From Minisyncoccota bacterium (GTDB taxonomy: Bacteria; Patescibacteriota; Minisyncoccia; Minisyncoccales; GBS-2), in contig CALHEE010000008.1 of assembly GCA_938023415.1 (NCBI GenBank), forward strand, positions 1 to 36,990: 36,990 nt of DNA. Direction: 5' to 3'. The notes beneath the pieces were generated by a model that was not told the origin of the DNA, did no database searches, and saw nothing but the letters and a program-made list of their open reading frames with translations. Positions 31,823-36,990 of this stretch are shown here, piece after piece. The stretch's first letter is position 1; every line of letters begins with the position of its first letter. Made by a program: the position numbers and the translations under genes.

Positions 31823-31895
31823 GGCGGCGTGGCGAAGTAGCTAACGCGGTAGTCTGCAAAACTACTATTCGTGGGTGCAATCCCCACCGCCGCCT
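31823..31895 (+). tRNA. tRNA-Cys(GCA)
   Basis: Acceptor GGCGGCG/CGCCGCC, anticodon stem GTAGT/ACTAC around CTGCAAA (anticodon GCA), discriminator T as needed for CysRS, no CCA. The D-loop reads AGTAGCTAA (AGTGGCTAA expected) and the T-loop TGCAATC, giving the same A18/G55 pair as tRNA-Leu(GAG). Confidence 0.95.
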
Positions 31896-31898
31896 CTC

Positions 31899-31984
31899 GC
31901 CCGGGTGTCGTAATTGGTAGCCGAAGCAGACTTAAAATCTGCTGGAGATTTTTCTCCGTGTGGGTTCGAGTCCCACCCCGGGCA
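31899..31984 (+). tRNA. tRNA-Leu(TAA)
   Basis: Acceptor GCCCGGG/CCCGGGC, anticodon stem GCAGA/TCTGC around CTTAAAA (anticodon TAA), long variable arm GGAGA/TCTCC, T-loop TTCGAGT, D-loop with GG, discriminator A, no CCA. It lies 3 nt after tRNA-Cys. Confidence 0.95.
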
Positions 31985-31990
31985 CAAATA

Positions 31991-32020
31991 AAAAAAACCA
32001 CCTGAGAAGGTGGTTTTTTT
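31991..32020. terminator. Bidirectional terminator between tRNA-Leu(TAA) and the 3D-domain gene
   Basis: AAAAAAACCACCT (31991-32003) pairs perfectly with AGGTGGTTTTTTT (32008-32020) around a GAGA loop, with A- and T-runs on both sides. It can end the tRNA unit on plus and the 3D-domain gene on minus. Confidence 0.85.
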
Positions 32021-32032
32021 ATTTTTGCTTTT

Positions 32033-32545
32033 TTATTCTTCCACAATTTCAATATAGGTTTTGTGAGCACCAAAATTTAAAGCTTGCCAATAGTCTGGAA
32101 ACCAAACATCGACAATATAATTTCCTTTCCGCCAATGCATTCTATCTTCAACGATAAAGATTTCATCGCCGAATAATTCTGGGATTTTAATTTTTGTTCC
32201 AAAAGGGAGAAAGTTGTTAGCCACTATTCCCTTTCTCACTAAAGTCCCAGCAGCAGTAATGTAAGGATCATCATCGGTTTGGCAGGGAGTGCTCGAATAA
32301 CCAGTGACCACCACCGAGATTCTTTTGGGCGGAGGTAAAGAGGGATTGTTAGGATTGGAAAAGGCTAAGATGGTATTTTTTTGAAAAATAACAGCTAAAG
32401 GAAGCTCTTCAATAAAAAAAACACCTCTTTTTTCTTGAGCTTCCGAGGAGAAAAAAGGAGAAAATTCAATAAACAATCCAAATAAAATAAGAAAAAGTGA
32501 TGGGAAAATGGTCCAGGTCTTTAAGTTTTTGAAGAAATTTTTCAT
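32033..32545 (-). CDS. 3D-domain (RlpA-like barrel) cell-wall protein
   Basis: A 170-residue protein: N-terminal TM or uncleaved signal anchor at about 11-29, a linker to 75, then a 3D domain (double-psi beta barrel) at about 77-168. Visible motifs are VVVTGYSSTPCQTDDDP, FGTKIKIPEL (115-124), VEDRM (132-136) and VDVWF (145-149), with the conserved Asp residues. The domain occurs in lytic transglycosylase-like MltA and YocH/YuiC-type muralytic proteins, so a role in peptidoglycan cleavage is likely but unproven. The start at 32545 is chosen because the promoter places the 5' end 1-3 nt before it; an ATG at 32563 would lie upstream of the expected transcript start. Confidence 0.85.
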   Translation of the reverse strand: MKNFFKNLKTWTIFPSLFLILFGLFIEFSPFFSSEAQEKRGVFFIEELPLAVIFQKNTILAFSNPNNPSLPPPKRISVVVTGYSSTPCQTDDDPYITAAGTLVRKGIVANNFLPFGTKIKIPELFGDEIFIVEDRMHWRKGNYIVDVWFPDYWQALNFGAHKTYIEIVEE

Positions 32546-32553
32546 CTTTTTAT

Positions 32554-32582
32554 ACTGTAACATAATAAAAAAGACCCGTCAA
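32554..32582 (-). promoter_or_regulatory. Leaderless-type promoter of the 3D-domain gene
   Basis: TTGACG (32577-32582), 17 nt spacer, TACAGT (32554-32559) on the minus strand; the -10 ends 8 nt from the ATG at 32545. The -35 box lies in the distal arm of the tRNA-cluster terminator. Confidence 0.55.
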
Positions 32583-32596
32583 GAAAAAGACGGTCT
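32565..32596 (-). terminator. Terminator of the tRNA Arg-Ala-Phe-Gly cluster
   Basis: On the minus strand AGACCGTC (32596-32589) pairs with GACGGGTCT (32580-32572) with one bulged G, followed by a run of six T. It ends the four-tRNA cluster. Confidence 0.7.
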
Positions 32597-32600
32597 CTTG

Positions 32601-32671
32601 AGCGAGAGAGGGGAATCGAACCCCCGACGGTTCCTTGGCAAGGAACCATTTTACCACTAAACTACTCTCGC
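32601..32671 (-). tRNA. tRNA-Gly(GCC)
   Basis: Acceptor GCGAGAG/CTCTCGC, anticodon stem GGTTCC/GGAACC around TTGCCAA (anticodon GCC), T-loop TTCGATT, discriminator T, no CCA. Last tRNA of a four-gene minus-strand cluster. Confidence 0.95.
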
Positions 32672-32675
32672 GAAA

Positions 32676-32748
32676 TGCCGGGGCCCGGAATCGAACCGGA
32701 TCTTGAACTTTTTCAGAGTTCCGTGCGCACCAGCTACACCACCCCGGC
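32676..32748 (-). tRNA. tRNA-Phe(GAA)
   Basis: Acceptor GCCGGGG/CCCCGGC, anticodon stem GAACT/AGTTC around CTGAAAA (anticodon GAA), T-loop TTCGATT, discriminator A, no CCA. Confidence 0.95.
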
Positions 32749-32755
32749 AAAAGAT

Positions 32756-32827
32756 TGGACCCAGTGGGATTTGAACCCACGACCTTGCGCATGCCATACG
32801 CACGCTCTACCGCTGAGCTATGGGCCC
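32756..32827 (-). tRNA. tRNA-Ala(GGC)
   Basis: Acceptor GGGCCCA/TGGGTCC, with G3 facing U70, the G3:U70 identity pair of tRNA-Ala. Anticodon stem TGCGT/GCGCA around ATGGCAT (anticodon GGC), T-loop TTCAAAT, discriminator A, no CCA. Confidence 0.95.
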
Positions 32828-32837
32828 AAAAATTTCG

Positions 32838-32911
32838 TGCCCCTGGTGCGACTTGAACGCACAACCCACAGCTTAGGAGTCTGTTGCTCTATCCAATTGA
32901 GCTACAGGGGC
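32838..32911 (-). tRNA. tRNA-Arg(CCT)
   Basis: Acceptor GCCCCTG/CAGGGGC, anticodon loop CTCCTAA (anticodon CCT), T-loop TTCAAGT, discriminator A, no CCA. The anticodon stem ACAGA/GCTGT has an A31-G39 mismatch next to the loop. First tRNA of the cluster. Confidence 0.93.
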
Positions 32912-32921
32912 AGGCAAGGTT

Positions 32922-32950
32922 ATCTTAACAAAAATTTTTCTTGTGAGCAA
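32922..32950 (-). promoter_or_regulatory. Promoter of the tRNA Arg-Ala-Phe-Gly cluster
   Basis: TTGCTC (32945-32950), 17 nt spacer, TAAGAT (32922-32927) on the minus strand, 10 nt before tRNA-Arg. It overlaps the divergent htrA promoter, so only one polymerase can bind at a time. Confidence 0.55.
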
Positions 32951-32969
32951 TAGCTTTTCTTGCTAAAAT
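32941..32969 (+). promoter_or_regulatory. Leaderless-type promoter of the HtrA-like gene
   Basis: TTGTGA (32941-32946), 17 nt spacer, TAAAAT (32964-32969). The -10 ends 8 nt before the ATG at 32978. Confidence 0.6.
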
Positions 32970-32977
32970 AAAAGGTG

Positions 32978-34000
32978 ATGAAAAAATCACCTCTTGTCGA
33001 GATAGCAAAAAAGGTATGCCCGGCGGTAATTACCATCGTCATCTCCAAAGACCTTCCAAAAGTAGAGGGATTTTATCTCTTTCCCTTTGGTGAAGAAAAT
33101 TTAATTTTCCCAAAGTTCAAAGAAGGAACGGAAAAAACAAAGATCGGTGGAGGATCTGGATTTCTTGTCTCTCCAGACGGATACATTCTCACTTGTAATC
33201 ATGTCGTCAGTGATCCAGAAGCTGATTATACTGTGATTGTAGACCCAAAGCATAAATATCAGGCCCAAATTTTAGCCACCGATCCCTTGGTCGATGTGGC
33301 AATTTTGAAAATTGAAGGAAAAAACTTTCCTTTTTTAGAATTGGGAGACTCAAGCAAAATTGAATTGGGAGAAACAGTCTTGGCCATTGGTAATCCTTTG
33401 GGTGAATTTGAAGACACTATCTCTGCAGGAATTGTCTCTGGGCTTTCTCGAAAAATTACAGCCTACGGCGGTCTTCCTTTTAAAGCGACCAGCCTGAGAG
33501 GTCTAATTCAGACTGACGCTGCCATTAATCCCGGAAATTCCGGGGGGCCGTTGGTAAATATGGAAGGCAAAGTAATTGGAATTAATACTGCCATGGTGAT
33601 GGGAGCGCAAAATATTGGTTTTGCCATCCCGATAAATTATGCAAAAAAAATTTTAGAAGAAGTGAAAAAATACGGAAGATTGAAAAGACCATTTTTGGGA
33701 GTAAGGTATGTCATTTTAAATCCAGAAATTGCCCGAGTTCATAAACTTCCGGTAGAATTTGGCGCTTTAGTAGTAAGAGAAAGTTTTGGTGAGCCTCCGG
33801 TGATAAAGGGATCGCCAGCTGAAAAAGCGGGACTGAAAGAATATGACATCATTTTAGAAGCCAATGGAAAAAAAATCACTCAGGAAAATACCCTCGCTGA
33901 TGTTTTACAAGAGCTCAAGGTGGGAGATAAACTAACTTTGAAGGTTTTAAGAGAGGGAAAAGAAATCATCTTAGAAGCAAAACTGGAAGAAAAAAAATAA
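32978..34000 (+). CDS. htrA: HtrA/DegP-like serine protease with PDZ domain, no signal sequence
   Basis: A 340-residue trypsin-like S1C protease with the full triad: H75 (LTCNHVV), D106 (LVDVAIL) and S188 (NPGNSGGP). One PDZ domain follows at about 230-338 (PFLGVRY, GSPAEKAGLKEYDIILEANGKKI). The protein begins directly with the protease fold (LVEIAKKVCPAVITI); no signal peptide or membrane anchor is present, whereas DegP/HtrA proteins are normally exported or anchored. The promoter's -10 box is 8 nt from the ATG, which leaves little room for a missed N-terminal exon; a GTG at 32975 adds one residue. It would act in the cytoplasm unless exported by another route. Confidence 0.93.
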   Translation: MKKSPLVEIAKKVCPAVITIVISKDLPKVEGFYLFPFGEENLIFPKFKEGTEKTKIGGGSGFLVSPDGYILTCNHVVSDPEADYTVIVDPKHKYQAQILATDPLVDVAILKIEGKNFPFLELGDSSKIELGETVLAIGNPLGEFEDTISAGIVSGLSRKITAYGGLPFKATSLRGLIQTDAAINPGNSGGPLVNMEGKVIGINTAMVMGAQNIGFAIPINYAKKILEEVKKYGRLKRPFLGVRYVILNPEIARVHKLPVEFGALVVRESFGEPPVIKGSPAEKAGLKEYDIILEANGKKITQENTLADVLQELKVGDKLTLKVLREGKEIILEAKLEEKK

Positions 34001-34016
34001 AAAATTTAAATTCAAA

Positions 34017-34050
34017 AAAATAAAAGCAAAAACTTTGCTTTTTTTATTTT
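34017..34050. terminator. Bidirectional terminator between htrA and the tRNA-His/Arg pair
   Basis: AAAAGCAAA (34022-34030) pairs with TTTGCTTTT (34034-34042) around AAC, flanked by A-rich and T-rich runs that extend the stem. It can end htrA on plus and tRNA-His on minus. Confidence 0.75.
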
Positions 34051-34128
34051 TGGGGTGCTCGACGGGGCTTGAACCCGTACTCTCCAGGGCCACAGCCTGG
34101 CGCTTTAACCAATTAAGCTACGAGCACC
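34051..34128 (-). tRNA. tRNA-His(GTG)
   Basis: Acceptor GTGCTCG/CGAGCAC with the extra G-1 (34128) pairing with discriminator C, anticodon stem CCAGG/CCTGG around CTGTGGC (anticodon GTG), T-loop TTCAAGC, and an encoded CCA (34051-34053). It starts 1 nt after the end of tRNA-Arg(TCG). Confidence 0.95.
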
Positions 34129-34129
34129 A

Positions 34130-34201
34130 TGCCCCCGGAAGGATTTGAACCCTCAACCCAAGATCCGAAGTCTTGGATGATATCCGTTTCACCACGGGGG
34201 C
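34130..34201 (-). tRNA. tRNA-Arg(TCG)
   Basis: Acceptor GCCCCCG/CGGGGGC, anticodon stem CAAGA/TCTTG around CTTCGGA (anticodon TCG), T-loop TTCAAAT, discriminator A, no CCA. Only one base (34129) separates it from tRNA-His, so cutting must be exact at both sides. Confidence 0.95.
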
Positions 34202-34215
34202 TAAAAACTAGTAAA

Positions 34216-34244
34216 ATTTTAACAAAAAAGGGTCCTTCTAGCAA
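34216..34244 (-). promoter_or_regulatory. Promoter of tRNA-Arg(TCG)-tRNA-His
   Basis: TTGCTA (34239-34244), 17 nt spacer, TAAAAT (34216-34221) on the minus strand. The -35 box spans the loop of the hydrolase terminator, and the -10 box contains the hydrolase stop codon. Confidence 0.6.
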
Positions 34245-35121
34245 GGACCCTTTCCAAGAATTTGAGTACTCGTTGAAGGTACTCTTGGGGATAAAGGAAA
34301 ATTGCTTGACAATGATCCGCCCCTTCAACAATCCATAGCTCCTTTTCTTGTGTTTTTTTCATCTCTTCAAAAATAAATTTTGCTTCTTCGGGAGGGGTGA
34401 TTCTGTCTTTTTCTCCGCTAATTAAAAGAACATTTGAAAGTTGCTGAAGATCCATCCTTGAAAGGTCAAGCTTTTTTGTCCAGCCAAATCCTAGCTTAAA
34501 CGAAGAGAGAAGGTAGAAAAGATAAACTACCACTTTCGGATATTTTTTCGTGTTAAAAATGGAAACAAAAACACTGTCCGCAATGGTCGCGATCACTTCT
34601 TTTCTTTCTATTGCTACTCTAATCGCAGCATTAGCCCCAGCAGAAAATCCAAATAAAATAAAGTGCCGAAGATTTTGCCAGCGAGAAAGAAACTCAATGA
34701 GGGCGGTGAGATCTTCGTCCAAATGGATGCCCAGATCAAAAGAGCCCTCGCTTTCTCCAAGACCGCGAGGATCAAAAAGACAAAGAGAAAAACCCTTTTC
34801 CCAAAGGAGGTAAAGAGGAGAAAGGTTTTGATGGTTAAAGCTCAAAAAATACTCCTTTTTCCCTCTCCATCCAGGAACAAAAATAATGCAAAGATCATTT
34901 TGACCTGGAATAAACCAACCAAAAATCTTTTCCTGCCTTTTCTCTCCAACTGAAAGGGTAAAGCCGAAATAGGGAAGGCCAATGGTTTCTGGGGTGAGAG
35001 GAGGAAAATTTTCTTCTCTTGGCGGAGAGAGAACAAAATTGACATTTTGCCAAAGCAGAAAAAGCCCAAAACTACCAGAAATAAAAACTCCCAGGAAAAA
35101 AAGCTTCTTACTCCTTCTCAT
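34219..35121 (-). CDS. Membrane-anchored alpha/beta hydrolase
   Basis: A 300-residue hydrolase: basic N-terminus MRRSKK, TM anchor at about 7-24, then an alpha/beta hydrolase fold with oxyanion region FVPGWRG (81-87), FDPRGLGES, nucleophile elbow GFSAGA (S160), catalytic D239 (ISGEKDRIT) and H270 (GADHCQ). It is related to the COG1073-type dienelactone-hydrolase-like group; substrate unknown. The ATG at 35121 is preferred over a TTG 15 nt upstream because AAAGGAGGG lies just before it. It has a real leader with a strong Shine-Dalgarno. The last eleven codons (ERVLARRTLFC) are the terminator hairpin itself. Confidence 0.87.
   Translation of the reverse strand: MRRSKKLFFLGVFISGSFGLFLLWQNVNFVLSPPREENFPPLTPETIGLPYFGFTLSVGEKRQEKIFGWFIPGQNDLCIIFVPGWRGKKEYFLSFNHQNLSPLYLLWEKGFSLCLFDPRGLGESEGSFDLGIHLDEDLTALIEFLSRWQNLRHFILFGFSAGANAAIRVAIERKEVIATIADSVFVSIFNTKKYPKVVVYLFYLLSSFKLGFGWTKKLDLSRMDLQQLSNVLLISGEKDRITPPEEAKFIFEEMKKTQEKELWIVEGADHCQAIFLYPQEYLQRVLKFLERVLARRTLFC
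34225..34253 (-). terminator. Terminator hairpin inside the 3' end of the hydrolase gene
   Basis: On the minus strand AAAGGGTCCTT (34253-34243) pairs perfectly with AAGGACCCTTT (34237-34227) around GCTAG, followed by T-rich sequence before the stop codon at 34219-34221. The whole hairpin is translated. Confidence 0.8.
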
Positions 35122-35148
35122 CTTCCCTCCTTTCAAAGAGCTAAAAAT

Positions 35149-35177
35149 ATTTTAAAATTCCTCATTCGAAAGGTCAA
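35149..35177 (-). promoter_or_regulatory. Promoter of the hydrolase gene
   Basis: TTGACC (35172-35177), 17 nt spacer, TAAAAT (35149-35154) on the minus strand; the -10 is 27 nt from the ATG, and the leader carries AAAGGAGGG. Confidence 0.6.
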
Positions 35178-35181
35178 GAAA

Positions 35182-35210
35182 TTGAAAAAAGCATTTCTTT
35201 AAATTAAAAT
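35182..35210 (+). promoter_or_regulatory. Leaderless-type promoter of cca
   Basis: TTGAAA (35182-35187), 17 nt spacer, TAAAAT (35205-35210); the -10 ends 7 nt before the ATG at 35218. It lies back to back with the hydrolase promoter. Confidence 0.6.
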
Positions 35211-35217
35211 TGAAAAT

Positions 35218-36681
35218 ATGAAGATTCCAAATGAAGTAAAAAATATCATTGAAAAATTAAAAGAAGCTGGCTTTGAGGGTTTTATTGTCGGGGGATGTGT
35301 GAGAGATCTTTTAAGAAAGAAAGAGCCTGAAGACTGGGATATTGCCACTAATGCTAAACCCTTAGATATTCAAAGAATTTTTCCAAAAAGCTATTATTCA
35401 AATCAATTTTTCACTGTCACCGTTTTGACGGAAAGCGATGACCCGAGATTGAAAGAAATTGAAATTACCACCTTTCGAAAAGAAGCAAAATATACAGATA
35501 AAAGACATCCAGATGAAGTAAAGTTTGCCGAAAATTTAAGGGAAGACTTAGCGAGAAGAGACTTCACCATTAATGCCATGGCCATAGAACTCAAGGAAGA
35601 AAAAGAAAAAATTATTGATCCTTTTGGAGGGAAAAAAGATTTAGAAAAGAAAATTATAAGAACGGTGGGCGAAGCCAAAAAGCGATTTAATGAAGATGCC
35701 TTAAGAATGTTAAGAGCGATAAGGTTTGCGGTCAGTTTAGGAGAAAACTGGAAAATTGAGGAGAAAACAGCTCAAGCGATCAAAGAAAATTCCTTTTGGA
35801 TTTCTGCTATTTCCAAAGAAAGAATCAGAGAAGAATTAATGAAGATTATAATGTCAGAAAGAGCAGCCGAGGGTATTGAACTCTTAAGAACTTTTGGTCT
35901 TTTAAAATATATCATTCCGGAATTAGAAGAAGGTTATAAGGTAACCCAAAACAAACATCACATTTACGATTGTTATGAACATTCTTTAAGGTCTTTAGAT
36001 TATGCAGCAAAAAGAGGATTTAATAAATTTGTCAGACTGGCAGCTTTACTTCACGATATCGCCAAACCAAGAACAAAAAAAGGAGAAGGTCCCGACGCTA
36101 CTTTTTACGGTCATGAAGTCTTAGGAGCAAAAATGACAGCAGAAATTCTCAATCGACTGAAATTTCCTAAAAAAGAGATTGAGAAAATTGTGAAATTAGT
36201 AAGGTATCATCTCTTTTACTACAATGTGGGAGAAGTAAGCGAGTCAGCGGTAAGGAGACTTTTAAGGAAAGTGGGGAAAGAAAATATTGAAGAATTATTA
36301 CAGGTAAGAATGGCAGACAGAATTGGTTCTGGGGTGCCAAAGGCAGAACCTTATAAATTAAGACATTTAAGATATCTCATTGAAAAAGTAAGCCAAGATC
36401 CCATTTCCGTAAAGATGCTCAAAGTTAATGGATACGATGTCATGCGAATCCTAAAAATTAAGCCAGGACCGAAAGTGGGAGAGGTTTTAGATATTTTGCT
36501 AGGAGAAGTCTTAGAAGATCCGAAAAAAAATGAAAAAGAATTTTTAGAAAAAGAGATTGAAAGATTAGGAAAATTGGAAGATGAAGAGTTAAAAAGATTA
36601 GCTCAAAAAGCTCGCCAAGAAAGAGAAAGATTAGAAATGAAAAGAGATGAGATGACAAAGAGAAAGTATTGGGTAATATAA
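35218..36681 (+). CDS. cca: CCA-adding tRNA nucleotidyltransferase with HD domain
   Basis: A 487-residue class II nucleotidyltransferase. The head domain has GGCVRDLL (about 22-29), metal-binding Asp residues in EDWDIAT (about 39-45), and RRDFTINAMA (about 115-124). The neck/body follows with ALRMLRAIRFA. An HD domain is seen in HSLRSLDYAAKRGFNKFVRLAALLHDIAKPR (H260 region and HD at about 280-281). The C-terminal 60 residues are a charged helix. It adds or repairs CCA at tRNA 3' ends; 14 of the 17 tRNAs here lack an encoded CCA, so it should be essential. Its mRNA is probably leaderless. tRNA-Pro begins 1 nt after its stop codon. Confidence 0.95.
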   Translation: MKIPNEVKNIIEKLKEAGFEGFIVGGCVRDLLRKKEPEDWDIATNAKPLDIQRIFPKSYYSNQFFTVTVLTESDDPRLKEIEITTFRKEAKYTDKRHPDEVKFAENLREDLARRDFTINAMAIELKEEKEKIIDPFGGKKDLEKKIIRTVGEAKKRFNEDALRMLRAIRFAVSLGENWKIEEKTAQAIKENSFWISAISKERIREELMKIIMSERAAEGIELLRTFGLLKYIIPELEEGYKVTQNKHHIYDCYEHSLRSLDYAAKRGFNKFVRLAALLHDIAKPRTKKGEGPDATFYGHEVLGAKMTAEILNRLKFPKKEIEKIVKLVRYHLFYYNVGEVSESAVRRLLRKVGKENIEELLQVRMADRIGSGVPKAEPYKLRHLRYLIEKVSQDPISVKMLKVNGYDVMRILKIKPGPKVGEVLDILLGEVLEDPKKNEKEFLEKEIERLGKLEDEELKRLAQKARQERERLEMKRDEMTKRKYWVI

Positions 36682-36682
36682 A

Positions 36683-36754
36683 CGGGGGCTGGTGTAATGG
36701 TAACATACACGCTTCGGGTGCGTGTGATTAAGGGTTCAAGTCCCTTGCCCCCGA
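36683..36754 (+). tRNA. tRNA-Pro(CGG)
   Basis: Acceptor CGGGGGC/GCCCCCG, anticodon stem CACGC/GCGTG around TTCGGGT (anticodon CGG), T-loop TTCAAGT, discriminator A, no CCA. No promoter of its own is evident; it starts 1 nt after the cca stop and is probably cut from the cca transcript. Confidence 0.93.
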
Positions 36755-36755
36755 C

Positions 36756-36784
36756 TTGCCAAAACACCAAAAATCTGCTAAAAT
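36756..36784 (+). promoter_or_regulatory. Promoter of the gene at the right edge
   Basis: TTGCCA (36756-36761), 17 nt spacer, TAAAAT (36779-36784), starting 1 nt after tRNA-Pro. The expected start at about 36790 gives a 60 nt leader, the longest in the window. Confidence 0.55.
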
Positions 36785-36787
36785 AAA

Positions 36788-36826
36788 ACCTCCCCAGAAA
36801 GGAGGTGATCTTTGAAATTTTGGGGA
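36788..36826 (+). promoter_or_regulatory. Leader with two exclusive stems around an extended Shine-Dalgarno
   Basis: ACCTCC (36788-36793) can pair with GGAGGT (36801-36806), hiding the Shine-Dalgarno AAGGAGGTGATC (36799-36810). TCCCCA (36791-36796) can instead pair with TGGGGA (36821-36826), which leaves that Shine-Dalgarno in a loop. The two stems share bases 36791-36793, so they cannot form together. Confidence 0.5.
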
Positions 36827-36892
36827 AGAAAAAAAATGAAAAGGAGGAGAAATGAAGAGACCCCTAGTACCAGTAGTAGAATTTTGGGATGA
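36812..36892 (+). CDS. Possible 26-residue leader peptide
   Basis: A TTG at 36812 lies 6 nt after GGAGG of a near-perfect Shine-Dalgarno. It opens a frame of 26 codons ending TGA at 36890-36892, giving a basic peptide MKFWGRKKMKRRRNEETPST plus six more residues. It overlaps the start of the next gene in another frame. It could be a leader peptide or an accident; an internal ATG at 36836 is a second possible start. Confidence 0.35.
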   Translation: MKFWGRKKMKRRRNEETPSTSSRILG

Positions 36893-36990
36893 AGGAGAAA
36901 AGATAAGGTTAGAGTTGTTAAATTTGGATTATCTCCCTCATCGTCAGGTAATCATCAGAAAATGTAACCCTGCTCTGTACTTAATATTTA
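36852..36990 (+). CDS. Hypothetical protein, C-terminus beyond window
   Basis: An open frame from an ATG at 36852 runs 46 codons to the edge (MKRPLVPVVEFWDEGEKIRL, then ELLNLDYLPHRQVIIRKCNP). AAGGAGG (36841-36847) is 4 nt upstream, a strong Shine-Dalgarno. No family is recognised; there is no signal peptide or TM in the visible part. The unusual leader upstream suggests translational control. Confidence 0.6.
   Translation, partial: MKRPLVPVVEFWDEGEKIRLELLNLDYLPHRQVIIRKCNPALYLIF

Noticed and set aside
32676-32748. A class I tRNA-Ser with anticodon TGA
   Set aside because: Correct placement of the seven-base loop CTGAAAA gives positions 34-36 as GAA, so it is an ordinary tRNA-Phe.
32601-32911. 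The four-tRNA run as a tRNA array or mobile-element site
   Set aside because: No integrase, direct repeat or second tRNA fragment is seen nearby; it is an ordinary small tRNA operon with a promoter and terminator.
36796-36811. A minus-strand 16S rRNA 3'-end fragment (GATCACCTCCTTTCT)
   Set aside because: Only about 15 bases match and the bases before it do not fit 16S rRNA; it is better explained as a plus-strand extended Shine-Dalgarno.

Overview
The window looks like chromosome from a reduced-genome bacterium of the Candidate Phyla Radiation (Patescibacteria), probably Parcubacteria-like. This is inferred from several things together: AT-rich DNA, very tight gene packing, an IF-2 without its N-terminal domains, a shortened valyl-tRNA synthetase, four tandem T4SS_pilin-type small membrane proteins, an N-terminally charged Hsp20, a complete PilM-N-O-B-T-C operon, and single tRNA genes scattered between protein genes (17 in 37 kb). 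No rRNA, transposon, CRISPR array or phage gene is visible, and no stretch over 300 bases lacks a gene.

Layout. 1-1279: a partial type IV prepilin, tRNA-Leu(GAG) and an MBL-fold hydrolase, all on the minus strand. 1341-9619: plus-strand S1-domain protein and ftsH, then tRNA-Ile, tRNA-Val, rplS and a surface-glycan block (two PMT-family glycosyltransferase paralogues flanking an RluA-type pseudouridine synthase, a small coiled-coil membrane protein and an O-antigen-ligase-like protein), closed by a terminator. 9748-14234: gyrA, a methyltransferase and four T4SS-type pilins. 14255-17681 (minus): hsp20, prsW, valS. 17743-21740: tRNA-Glu plus a membrane GT2; convergent recG with its tRNA-Arg; tRNA-Ser. 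21762-29360: comF divergent from the type IV pilus operon pilM-N-O-(small protein)-B-cheY-T-C. 29368-31984: tRNA-Val, tRNA-Ser, DUF4446 protein, infB, rbfA, tRNA-Cys, tRNA-Leu. 32033-36990: 3D-domain protein, two minus-strand tRNA clusters, HtrA-like protease, alpha/beta hydrolase, CCA-adding enzyme, tRNA-Pro and a partial unknown gene.

Together the genes serve translation (tRNAs, IF-2, RbfA, L19, ValRS, CCA enzyme), protein quality control (FtsH, HtrA, Hsp20, PrsW), DNA uptake and cell-surface contact (type IV pilus, ComF, T4SS-type pilins) and cell-envelope glycans.

The most striking signals concern gene-expression layout. (1) Seven genes have a TTG-N16-18-TA(A/T)AAT-like promoter whose -10 box ends only 6-8 nt before the start codon, so their mRNAs should be leaderless or nearly so. 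(2) Four other genes start 1-8 nt after the 3' end of a tRNA, so tRNA processing would also create mRNAs that begin at the start codon. (3) Two tRNAs, Leu(GAG) and Cys(GCA), share a coupled A18/G55 change in the D-loop/T-loop contact that the other 15 tRNAs lack. (4) Twice the -35 box of a downstream promoter lies inside the terminator hairpin of the upstream unit; one of those hairpins also encodes a protein's C-terminus. (5) The last gene has a leader with two mutually exclusive stems around a near-perfect Shine-Dalgarno sequence. All promoter, start-site and processing claims are read from sequence only.
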